From: JBAZZQ01 sp041658725
GTDB lineage: Bacteria > Planctomycetota > Phycisphaerae > JAAYCJ01
Length of the DNA: 64,000 bases
Assembly: GCA_041658725.1 (NCBI GenBank)
Contig: JBAZZQ010000006.1
Location: 26,367 to 90,366, forward strand
Direction: 5' to 3'
Shown here in pieces: positions 49,654-59,744 of this stretch (within the stretch, counting starts at the first letter, position 1; each line of letters opens with the position of its first letter). The notes under the pieces are model-generated. The model was given only the letters and a program-made list of their open reading frames with translations. It was not told the DNA's origin and did not search any database. A program made the position numbers and the translations under genes.

Positions 49654-52600
49654 TTAAATACGTAATAAACGTTCCCGGTCCTGCTCGATTTCGGCCCGGA
49701 CACGGTCCTCGACGGTGACCGGAGCGTCTTGCGGTAGCGTTGGGACCGCCTTTTTGATCTTCATTTCAATGTACGGTTTGAAACCCGTTCCCGCTGGGAT
49801 CAGATGTCCGAGGATGACGTTTTCCTTTAGTCCGACGAGTCGGTCGATTTTACTGGACATGGAGGCCTCAGTGAGAACCTTTGTGGTTTCCTGGAAACTG
49901 GCGGCAGCGATCCAGGATTCGGACTGGAGTGAGGCTTTGGTAATACCGAGGAGCAGGGTTTTTGCCATAGCCGGTTTGGGTTTTTTGCCTTTTGCCGGTT
50001 TTCCGCCCGTGGCCTCGGTGGTCTCGTTGATTTCTTCGAGTTCCTGTCTTGAGATGACCTGGTGTTCCTGGAGGCCTGTATCGCCTGGTTCGGAAATTTT
50101 TAAGGATTGAGCGATTCGCTGGTTTTCCTGTCGGAAGGCGAATTTGTCGACGACGGCGCCTGGGAGGAAGTTGCTGTCTCCGACGGCATCGATACGGACC
50201 TTGCGAAGCATCTGTGTAAGGATGGCCTCGATGTGTTTGTCGTTGATTCTGACGTTCTGGCTGCGATAGACGCCCTGGACTTCGGCCAGGAGGTAAACCT
50301 GGAGGGCTTCTTCGCCTTTGATTCGTAGGATATCGTGCGGAACGAGCGGTCCTTCGATCAGGGGATCTCCGGCATCGACGTAGTCGCCGGTGTGGACGAG
50401 GAGGTGTCGGTCCTGTGGGACATGGTGATCTTTTTCCATTCCGGATTCGCTACGGATGATGATGGTCATTTTCCCGCGTCGTCGGTCGGTTCGAAGCTCG
50501 ATGTTACCTGAGATTTCGGCCATGACGGCGGGTTCTTTGGGTTTGCGTGCCTCGAAGAGTTCGGTGACTCGGGGCAGACCGCCTGTGATGTCCTGGGTAC
50601 CGGACATTTCTCGCGGTTGACGGGCGAGGAGCGTTCCGGCGGTGACCTTCTGGCCTTCTTCGACCTCAATACGCGCCTTGGCGGGCAGATAGTGGAAGTC
50701 GAGAATTTTTCCTTCCTTGTCCTCGATAACGACTCGCGGGTTCAAAGACCCTTTATGTTGAATGACGACGAGACGCTTCTTTTCGCCCTTCTCCGACTCG
50801 GCCCGGACGGTTTCGCCCTCTTCGACATCCTGGAAGCGGACGATTCCACCGGCTTCGGCGAGGATGGGGAGTAAGTGGGGGTCCCAGTCGCACAGGACGG
50901 TTCGCGCGGTAATGGTCTGACCATCTTTAACTCGCACAGTGGCTCCGTAGGGGATGCGATAATGTTCGATTTCTCGGCCTTTGGTGTCGCAGATGATAAT
51001 GTCCCCGTTTCGTTTGAGGACGACCGTGGTCTTGGTTCCGTCGGGTTGAGTGACGGGAACGGGCATGAGGTCATGATATTTGACGACCCCGCCCTGACGG
51101 CATCGGATATCGGATTCCATAACGGCACGGGAGGCGACTCCTCCGATGTGGAAGGTACGCATGGTCAGCTGGGTTCCTGGTTCTCCGATGGACTGTGCGG
51201 CGATGATTCCGACGGCCATTCCTTCTTCGACCAGATGTCCGGTGGAAAGATCGACACCGTAGCACCTGGCACAGACTCCCAGTGGAGACTCGCAGGTGAG
51301 CGGGCTTCTGACGCGGATTCGTTCGAGGTGAAGCTCTTTTTCCAACTTGTCGGCGATTTGCTCGGTGATGATGTCGTTTTCCGCGACAATGACGGTATCT
51401 GTAATGGGGTTGACGATGGTGTCGCGGGCGATTCTTCCGATAACGCTTTCCTTGAGGGACACGTCGAGGGTTTCTCCGCGATAGATGACGCTTTTAGTCA
51501 CTCCGTGGATGGTCCCGCAGTTGAGTTCGCGGACAATGACGTTCTGCGCGACATCGGCCAGACGTCGGGTGAGGTAGCCGGAGTCGGCGGTTTTCAGAGC
51601 GGTATCGGCCAATCCTTTACGTGCCCCATGCGTGGTGGTGAAGTATTCGAGAACGGACAATCCTTCTCGGAAGTTTGCGAGAATTGGTGTTTCAAGAATT
51701 TCACCTGACGGTTTTGCCATGAGTCCTCGCATTCCGGCAAGCTGACGGATCTGGTCCTTTGAGCCTCGCGCACCGGAGTCGGCCATCATGAAGATGGGGT
51801 TGAGGTAGCGGACCCCGTCGCGTTTATCGTTGGCGAGGGTGTCCATCATTTCCTTACCGACCTGCTCTCTGGCATGGATCCATACGTCAATGAGTTGATT
51901 GTAGCGTTCGGTTTCGGTGATGGCGCCTTGATGAAAACCTTTTTCTATTTGCTCGACGACTTTTTGGGCGGCTTCGATGATCTTCCATTTGTTGGGCGGA
52001 ATGACCAGGTCGCTGGACGAGATTGAGATGCCGGCGAGGGTGGCCTGTTTGAATCCGAGTTCCTTTAGATGGTCCAGGAGGTCGATGGTTTTGGCTCGCC
52101 CGAGCAATTGGTGGCAATCGGCGATGATTTGCGCGCAGCCTTTCTGGCTGATCAGGAAGTTATAGAAGGGCATTCCGTCGGGGAGGATGTCGTTGAGCAT
52201 ACATCGACCGACAGAGGTCTCGGCGAGTTTATTTTTAGGAAGATTTTCGGGTTCGCTTTTTTGGGAATTGACGATTTTCGAGTATTGTCCGAGCCGGATT
52301 TTGATTTTGGCGTGGATAGAGATTTTTCCCTGGGAATGTGCCATCATGGCCTCGTAAGGGGAAGTGAAGGCCATTCCCGCGCCTTTGACATCATCTCGCA
52401 TGATTGAGACATAGTGTGTACCGAGAATGATATCCTGGGAGGGAGACATAATCGGCTGACCGCTGGACGGGGAAAAGATGTTGTTGGTGGACATCATCAG
52501 GACATGTGCCTCGCACTGTGCCTCGACGGAGAGCGGCAGGTGTACGGCCATTTGGTCACCGTCGAAGTCGGCGTTGAATCCTTTGCAGACGAGGGGATGG

Positions 52601-53934
52601 ATACGGATGGCGTTTCCTTCCACGAGGACGGGTTCAAAGGCCTGGATACCCATTCGGTGAAGCGTTGGCGCACGGTTCAGGAGGACGGGGTGCTGATGAA
52701 TGGCTTCTTCGAGAATGTCCCATATTTCCTGGTCGCGTCGTTCTAGCATTCGTTTTGCGGATTTGATGGTGTCGGCGAGTCCTCGTTCGCGGAGTCGTCG
52801 GACAATGAAGGGTTGATAGAGTTCGAGGGCGATCCGCTTGGGCAGTCCGCACTGGTTTAATTTCAGTTCCGGACCGACAACGATGACGGATCGGGCGGAA
52901 TAATCGACGCGTTTACCGAGAAGATTTTCACGGAATCGGCCTTGTTTGCCCTTAATCATGTCGGTCAGGGATTTTAACGGCCGGCCTGAGGATCCGAGGA
53001 CGGGTCGTCGGCAGCGATTGTTATCGAAGAGTGCGTCAACTGCCTGCTGGAGCATACGTTTTTCATTTCGGACGATGACTTCCGGGGCGTTGAGGTCCAT
53101 TAATTTTTTGAGACGATTGTTTCGGTTGATGATCCGGCGATAGAGGTCGTTGAGATCGCTGGTGGCGAAGTTTCCGCTTTCCAGGAGAACCAGCGGCCTT
53201 AGATCGGGTGGGATCACGGGGACCACTTCGAGAACCATCCAGGAGGCGGAATTTTCGGAGCTGCGGAGGGCTTCGACGATTTTCAGGCGTTTGGTGAGGT
53301 CCTTGATTTTTTGTTTGCTGTTGGTCTTGGCGAATGCTTCGCGAAGATCTCGGGAGAGGGATTCGAGGTCGAGATTTTCGAGCATGGTCTTGACAGATTC
53401 GGCGCCCATTTGTGCTTTGAAGGCGTTTTGGCCGTATTTTTCAACGGCGGCGCGATATTCCTCTTCCGTCAGGAGCTGTTTGTATTTCAGAGGGGTCTCA
53501 CCGTGGTTGGTCACGATGTAATCCTGGAAATAGACGACTTTTTCCAGGTCGTTGGTCTTGATGTCCAGCATGTTTCCGATGCGCGAGGGCATGGACTTGA
53601 AGAACCAGATATGGACCACGGGGGCGGCGAGGTTGATGTGTCCCATGCGTTTTCGCCGGACGCGGCTGTGGGTTACTTTGACACCGCAGCGGTCGCAGAT
53701 CATTCCCTTGTGCTTGGTTCCCTTGTACTTTCCGCAGGCGCATTCCCAGTCGCGTTCGGGACCGAAGATGCGTTCGCAGAACAGACCGTCTTTTTCCGGT
53801 CTATACGTTCGGTAGTTGATGGTTTCGGGTTTTTTGACTTCTCCGAAGGACCAACTGCGAATGTCGTTGGGGGAGGCCAACGAGATTTTTACCGAACCGT
53901 AATCGTTAATTCTATCGTATACGCTTTCTGCCAT
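49654..53934 (-). CDS. rpoC: DNA-directed RNA polymerase subunit beta'
   Basis: Large catalytic subunit of RNA polymerase (1426 residues). Zinc site 1 CACGKYKGTKHKGMICDRCG is near 65-84; the active-centre motif NADFDGDQMAVH carries the three Mg-binding Asp; RAPTLHRMGIQAFEP, the trigger-loop region AQSIGEPGTQLTMRTFHIGG and the second zinc site CARCYG are all intact. A Lys/Glu-rich insertion (about 1340-1365, ATGGKPAKGKKPKPA) near the C-terminus is less conserved. It follows rpoB by 65 bases containing a GGGCGGAGC repeat. Confidence 0.97.
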   Translation of the reverse strand: MAESVYDRINDYGSVKISLASPNDIRSWSFGEVKKPETINYRTYRPEKDGLFCERIFGPERDWECACGKYKGTKHKGMICDRCGVKVTHSRVRRKRMGHINLAAPVVHIWFFKSMPSRIGNMLDIKTNDLEKVVYFQDYIVTNHGETPLKYKQLLTEEEYRAAVEKYGQNAFKAQMGAESVKTMLENLDLESLSRDLREAFAKTNSKQKIKDLTKRLKIVEALRSSENSASWMVLEVVPVIPPDLRPLVLLESGNFATSDLNDLYRRIINRNNRLKKLMDLNAPEVIVRNEKRMLQQAVDALFDNNRCRRPVLGSSGRPLKSLTDMIKGKQGRFRENLLGKRVDYSARSVIVVGPELKLNQCGLPKRIALELYQPFIVRRLRERGLADTIKSAKRMLERRDQEIWDILEEAIHQHPVLLNRAPTLHRMGIQAFEPVLVEGNAIRIHPLVCKGFNADFDGDQMAVHLPLSVEAQCEAHVLMMSTNNIFSPSSGQPIMSPSQDIILGTHYVSIMRDDVKGAGMAFTSPYEAMMAHSQGKISIHAKIKIRLGQYSKIVNSQKSEPENLPKNKLAETSVGRCMLNDILPDGMPFYNFLISQKGCAQIIADCHQLLGRAKTIDLLDHLKELGFKQATLAGISISSSDLVIPPNKWKIIEAAQKVVEQIEKGFHQGAITETERYNQLIDVWIHAREQVGKEMMDTLANDKRDGVRYLNPIFMMADSGARGSKDQIRQLAGMRGLMAKPSGEILETPILANFREGLSVLEYFTTTHGARKGLADTALKTADSGYLTRRLADVAQNVIVRELNCGTIHGVTKSVIYRGETLDVSLKESVIGRIARDTIVNPITDTVIVAENDIITEQIADKLEKELHLERIRVRSPLTCESPLGVCARCYGVDLSTGHLVEEGMAVGIIAAQSIGEPGTQLTMRTFHIGGVASRAVMESDIRCRQGGVVKYHDLMPVPVTQPDGTKTTVVLKRNGDIIICDTKGREIEHYRIPYGATVRVKDGQTITARTVLCDWDPHLLPILAEAGGIVRFQDVEEGETVRAESEKGEKKRLVVIQHKGSLNPRVVIEDKEGKILDFHYLPAKARIEVEEGQKVTAGTLLARQPREMSGTQDITGGLPRVTELFEARKPKEPAVMAEISGNIELRTDRRRGKMTIIIRSESGMEKDHHVPQDRHLLVHTGDYVDAGDPLIEGPLVPHDILRIKGEEALQVYLLAEVQGVYRSQNVRINDKHIEAILTQMLRKVRIDAVGDSNFLPGAVVDKFAFRQENQRIAQSLKISEPGDTGLQEHQVISRQELEEINETTEATGGKPAKGKKPKPAMAKTLLLGITKASLQSESWIAAASFQETTKVLTEASMSSKIDRLVGLKENVILGHLIPAGTGFKPYIEMKIKKAVPTLPQDAPVTVEDRVRAEIEQDRERLLRI

Positions 53935-53968
53935 TTTTTATTACTCCCTCATTTTTTGAGAGTTTAAA

Positions 53969-53993
53969 GAGGGCGGAGCAAGCCCCGCCCCTA
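53969..53993. repeat. GGGCGGAGC repeat in the rpoB-rpoC spacer
   Basis: AGGGCGGAGCAAGCCCCGCC followed by CCTAC; hairpin GGGCGG/CCGCCC. The nearly identical copy 39238-39264 is coding, in the TPR gene. Confidence 0.75.
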
Positions 53994-53999
53994 CAATTA

Positions 54000-56900
54000 C
54001 TAAATTAGTCTTCGCTTTTCCAATTGGACGTTTAACGCCAGACCTCGGATTTCGTTGCAGAGGACTTCGAAACTGACTGGGGTGCCTGCTTCGAGGGCGT
54101 TGGCGCCTTTGACCATCGATTCGTAGATTTTGGTTCTGCCTTCTACGTCGTCGCTCTTTACTGTTAGCATTTCCTGGAGGATATAGGCGGCGCCGTAGGC
54201 CTCGAGGCCCCAGACTTCCATTTCGCCGAAGCGCTGACCGCCTGTGCGGGCTTTTCCACCTAGAGGCTGCTGGGTGATAAGGCTGTAGGGGCCGGTGGAC
54301 CTTGCGTGGATTTTGTCATCGACGAGGTGATGGAGTTTCATCATGTAGAGGAAGCCGACGGTGACTTTTTCGGAGAACGGTTCTCCGGTTCTGCCGTCGT
54401 GGAGGGTTGTTTTTCCTTCTTCGGGCAACCCCGCGTCTTTGAGGCACTGCTGGATTTCTTCTTCCCGGGCGCCATCGAAGACGGGGGTGACGGCTCGGAA
54501 ACCGAGCGTGCCGGCGGCCCATCCGAGATGGGTTTCCAAAATTTGTCCGACGTTCATACGACTGGGTACGCCAAGGGGGTTGAGGACAATGTCCACGGGG
54601 ATTCCGTCGGCGAGGTAGGGCATGTCCTCGATGGGCATGATTCGGGCGATGACGCCCTTGTTACCATGCCGACCGGCCATTTTATCACCAACGGAAAGTA
54701 CCCGTTTCGCGGCGATGTAGATTTTGACCATTTCGAGGACGCCGCTGGGCAGTTCGTCTCCGCGTTTCATCTGGGCCGTTTTCAGTTCGATCAGTTCGCG
54801 GGCTTCGAGGATTTTGGGCCAGTATTTGTCGATGATTTTCTGTGCCTGGTCTCGAATGGAGGCGGGCTTGACCCAATGGATATTGAAGGTGTCGATTTGC
54901 TCGATGACCACGTCGTCGCTTTCGCTGGCGGCGACTTTTTGTCGGGTGTTTGGGTCAACGAGAGGCTGACTGGTCAGTTCGTTAATTTCGTCGATCAACT
55001 GTTTGAAGACGCGGATCATCTTGGCGTTGCATTTGGATTTGAACTCGGCCATTTCGGTTTTGAGCGCCTTTTTCTGGGCTTCACTGAGGGCGGTTCGCCT
55101 GGCGAAATGTTTTGCCCCGATGACGATTCCTTCGATTCCGGCGGGGACTTCGAGGGAGTCGTTTTTGACGTCTTCCCCGGCGCGGCCGAAGATGGCCTGG
55201 AGGAGTTTTTCCTCGGGGGTCAGTTCGGTCTTGGACTTTGGAGAGACTTTTCCGACGAGGATGTCTCCGGGAGTAACGGGGGTTCCGATACTGACGATTC
55301 CGCGCTCATCGAGGTTTCGCAGCGCCTTTTCGGAGACGTTGGGGATGTCGCGGGTGAATTCCTCTCGGCCGAGTTTGGTCTCCCGGACTTCGATTTCGAA
55401 TTCGTCGATATGCAGGGAGGTGTAGCCGTCCTCGTGGAGTAATTTTTCCGAGATAAGGATGGCGTCCTCGAAGTTGTATCCGTCGAAGGGCATGAATGCG
55501 ACTAGGAGGTTTCGTCCGAGTGCGAGCTCGCCCTGGCTGGTGGCGGGTCCGTCGGCGATGATTTGTCCGGCTTTGACCTTTTGTCCGACCTTAACGATGG
55601 GTTTCTGGTTCAAGCAGGTTCGCTCGTTGAGTCCTTTGAACTTGGCCAGTTCGTATTCGTCGGTATCGTTGAGGATGATGTGTGTAGCGTCGACGCTGGT
55701 CACGACACCGGACTGCTTGGCGGTGACGACCATTCCGGAATTGAGGGCTACGTAGGTTTCCATGCCGGTTCCGACGATGGGCGGTTCGGTCCGCAGAAGG
55801 GGAACGGCTTGCCTCTGCATGTTGGAACCCATGAGCGCACGGTTGGCGTCGTCATGTTCGAGGAATGGGATAAGCGCGGCGGAAATACCGACAATCTGCT
55901 TGGGAGAAATATCGATATATTGGACGTCTTTGGCGTTGACCTTAGACAGATCGCCTTTGGCGCGTGCCAGGACCATCTCATCGGGTAACTTGTTATCCTT
56001 GAGGATGTGGGGCGGCGCGATGATGGCGTTCATTTCCTCGTCGGCCCGGAGGTGTACGAGTTTTCCGTTGACCTTTCCGCGTTCGACCTGTCGATAGGGG
56101 GTGATCAGGAATCCGTATTCGTCGATTCCGGAATAGACTGCCAGGGAGGAGATCAAACCGATGTTTGTTCCTTCCGGGGTCTCGATGGGGCAGATACGCC
56201 CGTAGTGTGAGATGTGGACGTCGCGGACTTCAAATCCGGCGCGTTTTCGGTTCAAACCGCCTGGTCCGAGGGCAGACAGGCGCCGTTCGTGCGTCAGCTG
56301 GGAAAGCGGGTTGGTCTGATCGACGACCTGTGAGAGTTCGCCTCGTCCGAAGAAATATTCGATGGCGGAGCCGACGGCTTTGGAGTTGATCACTTCGCTG
56401 ATTCGGTTAAGCTCGCTGGGAGCCTTGATGCTGATCCGCTCCTGGACGGTTCGCCGGAGTTTAAGAAGCCCCTTTCGGAGTTCCTCTACGGCGAGTTCGT
56501 CGATGGTTCGGAGTCGGCGGTTGCCCAGGTGGTCGATATCGTCGATGTATCCTTCGCCAGCCCGCAGTGCCATGATATACTTGAGGGCACCGACGAAATC
56601 TTCGGGGCGAAGGACCATTTCATTCAGATCGATGTTCTGGTTGAATTTACGATTGATCCGGAATCGACCGACGCGTCCCAGACGATATCGGGCGGGGTCG
56701 AAGAATTTTTCATGGAAGAGCTTTTTGGCTTTTTCCAGTTGCGGGGGGTTTCCCGGCCGCAATCGGGTGTAGATTTTGAGGAGCGCCTCTTCGTGCGAAC
56801 GGGAAGTGTCTTCGGTCATCGTATTCAAGATCAGGGGGTCGGAAACTTTTTCGATGATCTCGACTTGTTTGACGGAACTGGCCTGGATTTTGGACAGGGC

Positions 56901-57665
56901 TTCGGCGATCTGCGCACCCGCGGCGAGGAGTTCCTCCCCGGTTTCGGGATCGACGATGGGTTCCGCGGCGACCATGCCGGCTTTGAGTTGTCCGGTGGAC
57001 ATGGACTTGGTTTTATAGAATGCCTTGATGATGTCGATATCGGAGCTGTATTTGGCGTCCAACGCCCGCAGGAAAGTGGTGGCGGGCATCTTGGATGACT
57101 GGTCGATTCGAACGGCGATCAACTCGCGTTTGGTGACGTTGATTTCGATCCAGGACCCGCGTTCGGGGATGACCCTTGCAGCGTGGAGGGGACGATCCGC
57201 CTGCTGAGATTCAACGACGAAGTCGACTCCGGGCGACCGGTGAAGCTGGGAGACGATGACGCGGGTGGCACCGTTGATGATGAACTCACCGCCGCCGAGC
57301 ATGATGGGTATATCGCCGAGGTAGATTCCTTCCTCGATGGTCTCACCGCTTTCTTTGCGGGTCAGGCGGATGCGGACGCGAAGGGGCTTGCCGTAAGTTA
57401 ATTTCAGCTCACGGCACTCATCGGGAGTGTACCTGGGTTTTCCCAGTTCATAATCGACATAAGTTAATTTTACATCGCCGGCGTAGCTTTCTATGGGAAA
57501 GGTTTCGTGGAGCAGATTCTCCAACCCCTCGTTTTTTCGTTTGGCGGGGTCAACCGTTTCCTGTAAAAAGCGTTCATAGGCTTGCCGCTGGATTCGGATC
57601 AAATCCGGAATAGGCAGCGCGTCACCGACTTTACCAAAACTACGGATAGTAGAAGGTACGATCAT
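54000..57665 (-). CDS. rpoB: DNA-directed RNA polymerase subunit beta
   Basis: Second catalytic subunit (1221 residues). The rifampicin-pocket segment reads LSQVVDQTNPLSQLTHERRL with the key Gln, Asp, His and following Ser (SALGPGGL) conserved, but Val-Val replaces Phe-Met at the positions of E. coli 514-515. GRICPIETPEGTNIGL, KSRTELTPEEKLL-like and MAGRHGNKGVI blocks are present. It starts 166 bases after rplL; a hairpin lies in between. Confidence 0.97.
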   Translation of the reverse strand: MIVPSTIRSFGKVGDALPIPDLIRIQRQAYERFLQETVDPAKRKNEGLENLLHETFPIESYAGDVKLTYVDYELGKPRYTPDECRELKLTYGKPLRVRIRLTRKESGETIEEGIYLGDIPIMLGGGEFIINGATRVIVSQLHRSPGVDFVVESQQADRPLHAARVIPERGSWIEINVTKRELIAVRIDQSSKMPATTFLRALDAKYSSDIDIIKAFYKTKSMSTGQLKAGMVAAEPIVDPETGEELLAAGAQIAEALSKIQASSVKQVEIIEKVSDPLILNTMTEDTSRSHEEALLKIYTRLRPGNPPQLEKAKKLFHEKFFDPARYRLGRVGRFRINRKFNQNIDLNEMVLRPEDFVGALKYIMALRAGEGYIDDIDHLGNRRLRTIDELAVEELRKGLLKLRRTVQERISIKAPSELNRISEVINSKAVGSAIEYFFGRGELSQVVDQTNPLSQLTHERRLSALGPGGLNRKRAGFEVRDVHISHYGRICPIETPEGTNIGLISSLAVYSGIDEYGFLITPYRQVERGKVNGKLVHLRADEEMNAIIAPPHILKDNKLPDEMVLARAKGDLSKVNAKDVQYIDISPKQIVGISAALIPFLEHDDANRALMGSNMQRQAVPLLRTEPPIVGTGMETYVALNSGMVVTAKQSGVVTSVDATHIILNDTDEYELAKFKGLNERTCLNQKPIVKVGQKVKAGQIIADGPATSQGELALGRNLLVAFMPFDGYNFEDAILISEKLLHEDGYTSLHIDEFEIEVRETKLGREEFTRDIPNVSEKALRNLDERGIVSIGTPVTPGDILVGKVSPKSKTELTPEEKLLQAIFGRAGEDVKNDSLEVPAGIEGIVIGAKHFARRTALSEAQKKALKTEMAEFKSKCNAKMIRVFKQLIDEINELTSQPLVDPNTRQKVAASESDDVVIEQIDTFNIHWVKPASIRDQAQKIIDKYWPKILEARELIELKTAQMKRGDELPSGVLEMVKIYIAAKRVLSVGDKMAGRHGNKGVIARIMPIEDMPYLADGIPVDIVLNPLGVPSRMNVGQILETHLGWAAGTLGFRAVTPVFDGAREEEIQQCLKDAGLPEEGKTTLHDGRTGEPFSEKVTVGFLYMMKLHHLVDDKIHARSTGPYSLITQQPLGGKARTGGQRFGEMEVWGLEAYGAAYILQEMLTVKSDDVEGRTKIYESMVKGANALEAGTPVSFEVLCNEIRGLALNVQLEKRRLI

Positions 57666-57688
57666 ATCTCGGACCTCACAAAATAGTC

Positions 57689-57724
57689 AGAAGCTCCCCG
57701 GACTACCCGTCCGGGTGCTTCTGA
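57689..57724 (-). promoter_or_regulatory. Hairpin between rplL and rpoB
   Basis: Outer stem CAGAAGC/GCTTCTG (57689-57695, 57718-57724) and inner stem CCCGGA/TCCGGG (57698-57703, 57711-57716). There is no T run. In E. coli this spacer holds an attenuator and an RNase III site; a similar role is possible here. Confidence 0.5.
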
Positions 57725-57831
57725 GACATTAACAACATTTACGTTTCTATCTAACTTAACTATACCCAACTCTTTTTCTGCCTTCGCGATGAGGTAAACT
57801 GATGTTACGTTTTTTTTCCGTTGCGGATACG

Positions 57832-58233
57832 TTACTTCAGTTCGACGGTTGCGCCGGCTTCTTCGAGTTGCTTCTTGAGTTCATCGGCTTCGGCCTTTGG
57901 CAAGGCTTCTTTTACGGTCTTGGGCGCGCCGTCAACGAGATCCTTGGCTTCTTTGAGTCCAAGGTTCGTGGCTTGACGGACGACCTTGATGACCTGGATT
58001 TTCTTGTCTCCGCCGGCCTTTAATACTACGTCAAAGGAGGTCTTTTCCTCGGCCTTGGCGGCTTCGGCGACGGGCGCGGCGGCCACGGCGACGGCACCGG
58101 CGGCCGGCTCGATTCCATGAACTTCCTTCAGATAATCTCCAAGTTCTTTGGCCTGCATCAAAGTGAGAGCGACAATCTTGTCGCCGATTTCTTTAATATT
58201 CCCAGACCATTCGCGTGTTACAGTTTCAGTCAT
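57832..58233 (-). CDS. rplL: 50S ribosomal protein L7/L12
   Basis: Stalk protein that recruits GTPase factors (133 residues). It has an N-terminal dimer helix region (SGNIKEIGDKIVALTLMQAKELGDYL), an Ala/Val-rich hinge (AGAVAVAAAPVAEAAK) and the C-terminal domain FDVVLKAGGDKKIQVIKVVR and GLKEAKDLVDGAPKTVKE. It follows rplJ by 149 bases. Confidence 0.96.
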   Translation of the reverse strand: MTETVTREWSGNIKEIGDKIVALTLMQAKELGDYLKEVHGIEPAAGAVAVAAAPVAEAAKAEEKTSFDVVLKAGGDKKIQVIKVVRQATNLGLKEAKDLVDGAPKTVKEALPKAEADELKKQLEEAGATVELK

Positions 58234-58359
58234 TGTGTTACCTTCCTAAAAACAGTACAAAACGTTAATTGTATCCCAAATACCCTAAAATTTCCCGACT
58301 TTGTCGAAGACTCCAGGAAGTGCGTAAAAACCTTTCCTCGACGACACATCGGATATATT

Positions 58360-58406
58360 AAAAAAGCGGATCACGCCTGACATCAGGCAGCAGCTTGTGC
58401 CCCGCT
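58360..58406 (-). terminator. Terminator-like hairpin between rplJ and rplL
   Basis: On the minus strand, AAAGCGG at the end of rplJ pairs with CCGCTTT after its stop, with an inner perfect stem GCCTGA/TCAGGC (58375-58388), then TTTTTTAATATAT. It resembles an intrinsic terminator. Partial termination would change the L10:L12 ratio, yet rplL is needed at higher copy, so rplL may have its own promoter downstream. Confidence 0.55.
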
Positions 58407-58928
58407 TTCTTTTTCTTCTAATTTTTCCACGAGGGCCTTGATGCATCCGGCGACCTTAGAAGCGGGGGCCGCGATCTGGCTGGCAATTCGGGCGCCTGGC
58501 GATTTGGCCAACATAATAATTTGACCCTGGAGTTCGGGCCGGCTCGGCATTTTGGATAGGACCTGGACGCCATTGGCGTCGAGTAGTTGTCCTTCGACGA
58601 CAGCTCCGCGAACCTTGAGGGCAGGAACTTTTTTGAGCCAGCCGGTGATTTCTCGGGCTACCTCGACGATCGAGTCTCCGCCGGTGACGAGGGCACAGGA
58701 CCCTTCGAACAATTTGGCTACCAGTTCGAGTTTGGTTCCGGCAAAGGCTCGCTGGGCCAGGGAGTTTTTGACCACTTCCATCTCGATCTTTTTCTTACGC
58801 AGATCGATCCGGAGCTTGTTACTATCTTTGGCGTTCAATCCGATGGGATTGACGACGAGAATGCTTTCCAGGTGGCCAAAGCGACTATTGATCTCTTTGG
58901 TAACGATGTCTTTTATTGGTTTACTCAT
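58383..58928 (-). CDS. rplJ: 50S ribosomal protein L10
   Basis: Base of the ribosomal stalk (181 residues), binds 23S rRNA and several L12 dimers. It starts SKPIKDIVTKEINSRFGHLE, with VKNSLAQRAFAG and the C-terminal L12-binding helix ending EKLEEKESGAQAAA. Usual place after rplA (13-base spacing). Confidence 0.95.
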   Translation of the reverse strand: MSKPIKDIVTKEINSRFGHLESILVVNPIGLNAKDSNKLRIDLRKKKIEMEVVKNSLAQRAFAGTKLELVAKLFEGSCALVTGGDSIVEVAREITGWLKKVPALKVRGAVVEGQLLDANGVQVLSKMPSRPELQGQIIMLAKSPGARIASQIAAPASKVAGCIKALVEKLEEKESGAQAAA

Positions 58929-58941
58929 ATTTAACCTCTCC

Positions 58942-59628
58942 TTATGCGACGATAATTTCGATGCCCGGACTCATGGCGGCACTGATGACACAACGTTTAA
59001 GATACGTGCCGCGACTTGCCGCGGGTTTCATTTTTTTAATCTGGTTGGTAAAAGCGCCAATATTGGCTGTGAGGTCCTCTTCGGTGAAGCTGAGCTTCCC
59101 AACTACAAGTGCGATGTTTCCGCCGGCATCGTTTCGGAATTCCTGCTTTCCGGCGGAATATTCCTTAACGGCGCCGACTACATCCTCGGTGACGGTTCCT
59201 GCCTTTGGTGACGGCATTTTTCCGGAGGGACCAAGCACGCGCCCCAATCGCCCGACCAGTCTCATCATTCCCGGGGTCGCGAGCGCTACGTCAAAATCCA
59301 TCCACCCGTCCTGGACTTTTTTGACGAGGTCGTCGGCACCGGCCTCGATGGCACCGGCCTCTTTGGCTTTAACGGCCAAATCGCCTTCGCAAAAGGCGAT
59401 GACTTTAAAACTCTTACCGATGCCCCTGGGCAGGGACAGCGATCCACGAATCAACTGATCGGCCTGCTTTGGGTCGATTCCGAGGTTCATCACGCAGTTG
59501 ACAGATTGATCGAACTTGGCGGTGTTAAAAAGTTTCAGGGTTTTGACGGCCTCTTCGATGCTCATCGGCTGGGGCTTGTCTTTGATAAGCTCCAGCATTT
59601 TTTCGTACCGTTTACTTCTTTGACGCAT
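58942..59628 (-). CDS. rplA: 50S ribosomal protein L1
   Basis: L1-stalk protein and translational repressor of its own operon (228 residues). ATG at 59628 has GGGAG upstream and gives MRQRSKRYEKML; an earlier GTG adds five residues. Conserved blocks: QSVNCVMNLGIDPKQADQLI, LGRVLGPSGKMPSPKAGTV. In other bacteria L1 binds the rplK leader; such a site was not recognised here. Confidence 0.95.
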   Translation of the reverse strand: MRQRSKRYEKMLELIKDKPQPMSIEEAVKTLKLFNTAKFDQSVNCVMNLGIDPKQADQLIRGSLSLPRGIGKSFKVIAFCEGDLAVKAKEAGAIEAGADDLVKKVQDGWMDFDVALATPGMMRLVGRLGRVLGPSGKMPSPKAGTVTEDVVGAVKEYSAGKQEFRNDAGGNIALVVGKLSFTEEDLTANIGAFTNQIKKMKPAASRGTYLKRCVISAAMSPGIEIIVA

Positions 59629-59717
59629 TTTTGATGCTCCCACGCAGAAAGCCGACAGCTTTCTGCTTAAAAAAACGTGGGTCCGTGGTTAGACCCGTTT
59701 ATTCCACAATTTCAAAT

Positions 59718-59740
59718 GCACACTCCCTTACGGTCGTGCC
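59718..59740. repeat. CTCCCTTACGGTCG repeat in the rplK-rplA spacer
   Basis: Degenerate copy (ACTCCCTTACGGTCGTGCC) of the 17-base word that recurs exactly at 61339-61359 and 61710-61730. Confidence 0.6.
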
Positions 59741-59744
59741 TCTT

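Noticed and set aside
54306..55442. 378-codon open frame antisense to rpoB, and other long frames opposite rpoB, rpoC, fusA and gltX
   Set aside because: These come from codon bias of the sense genes; their products are low-complexity and lack motifs or ribosome sites, while the sense genes are beyond doubt.
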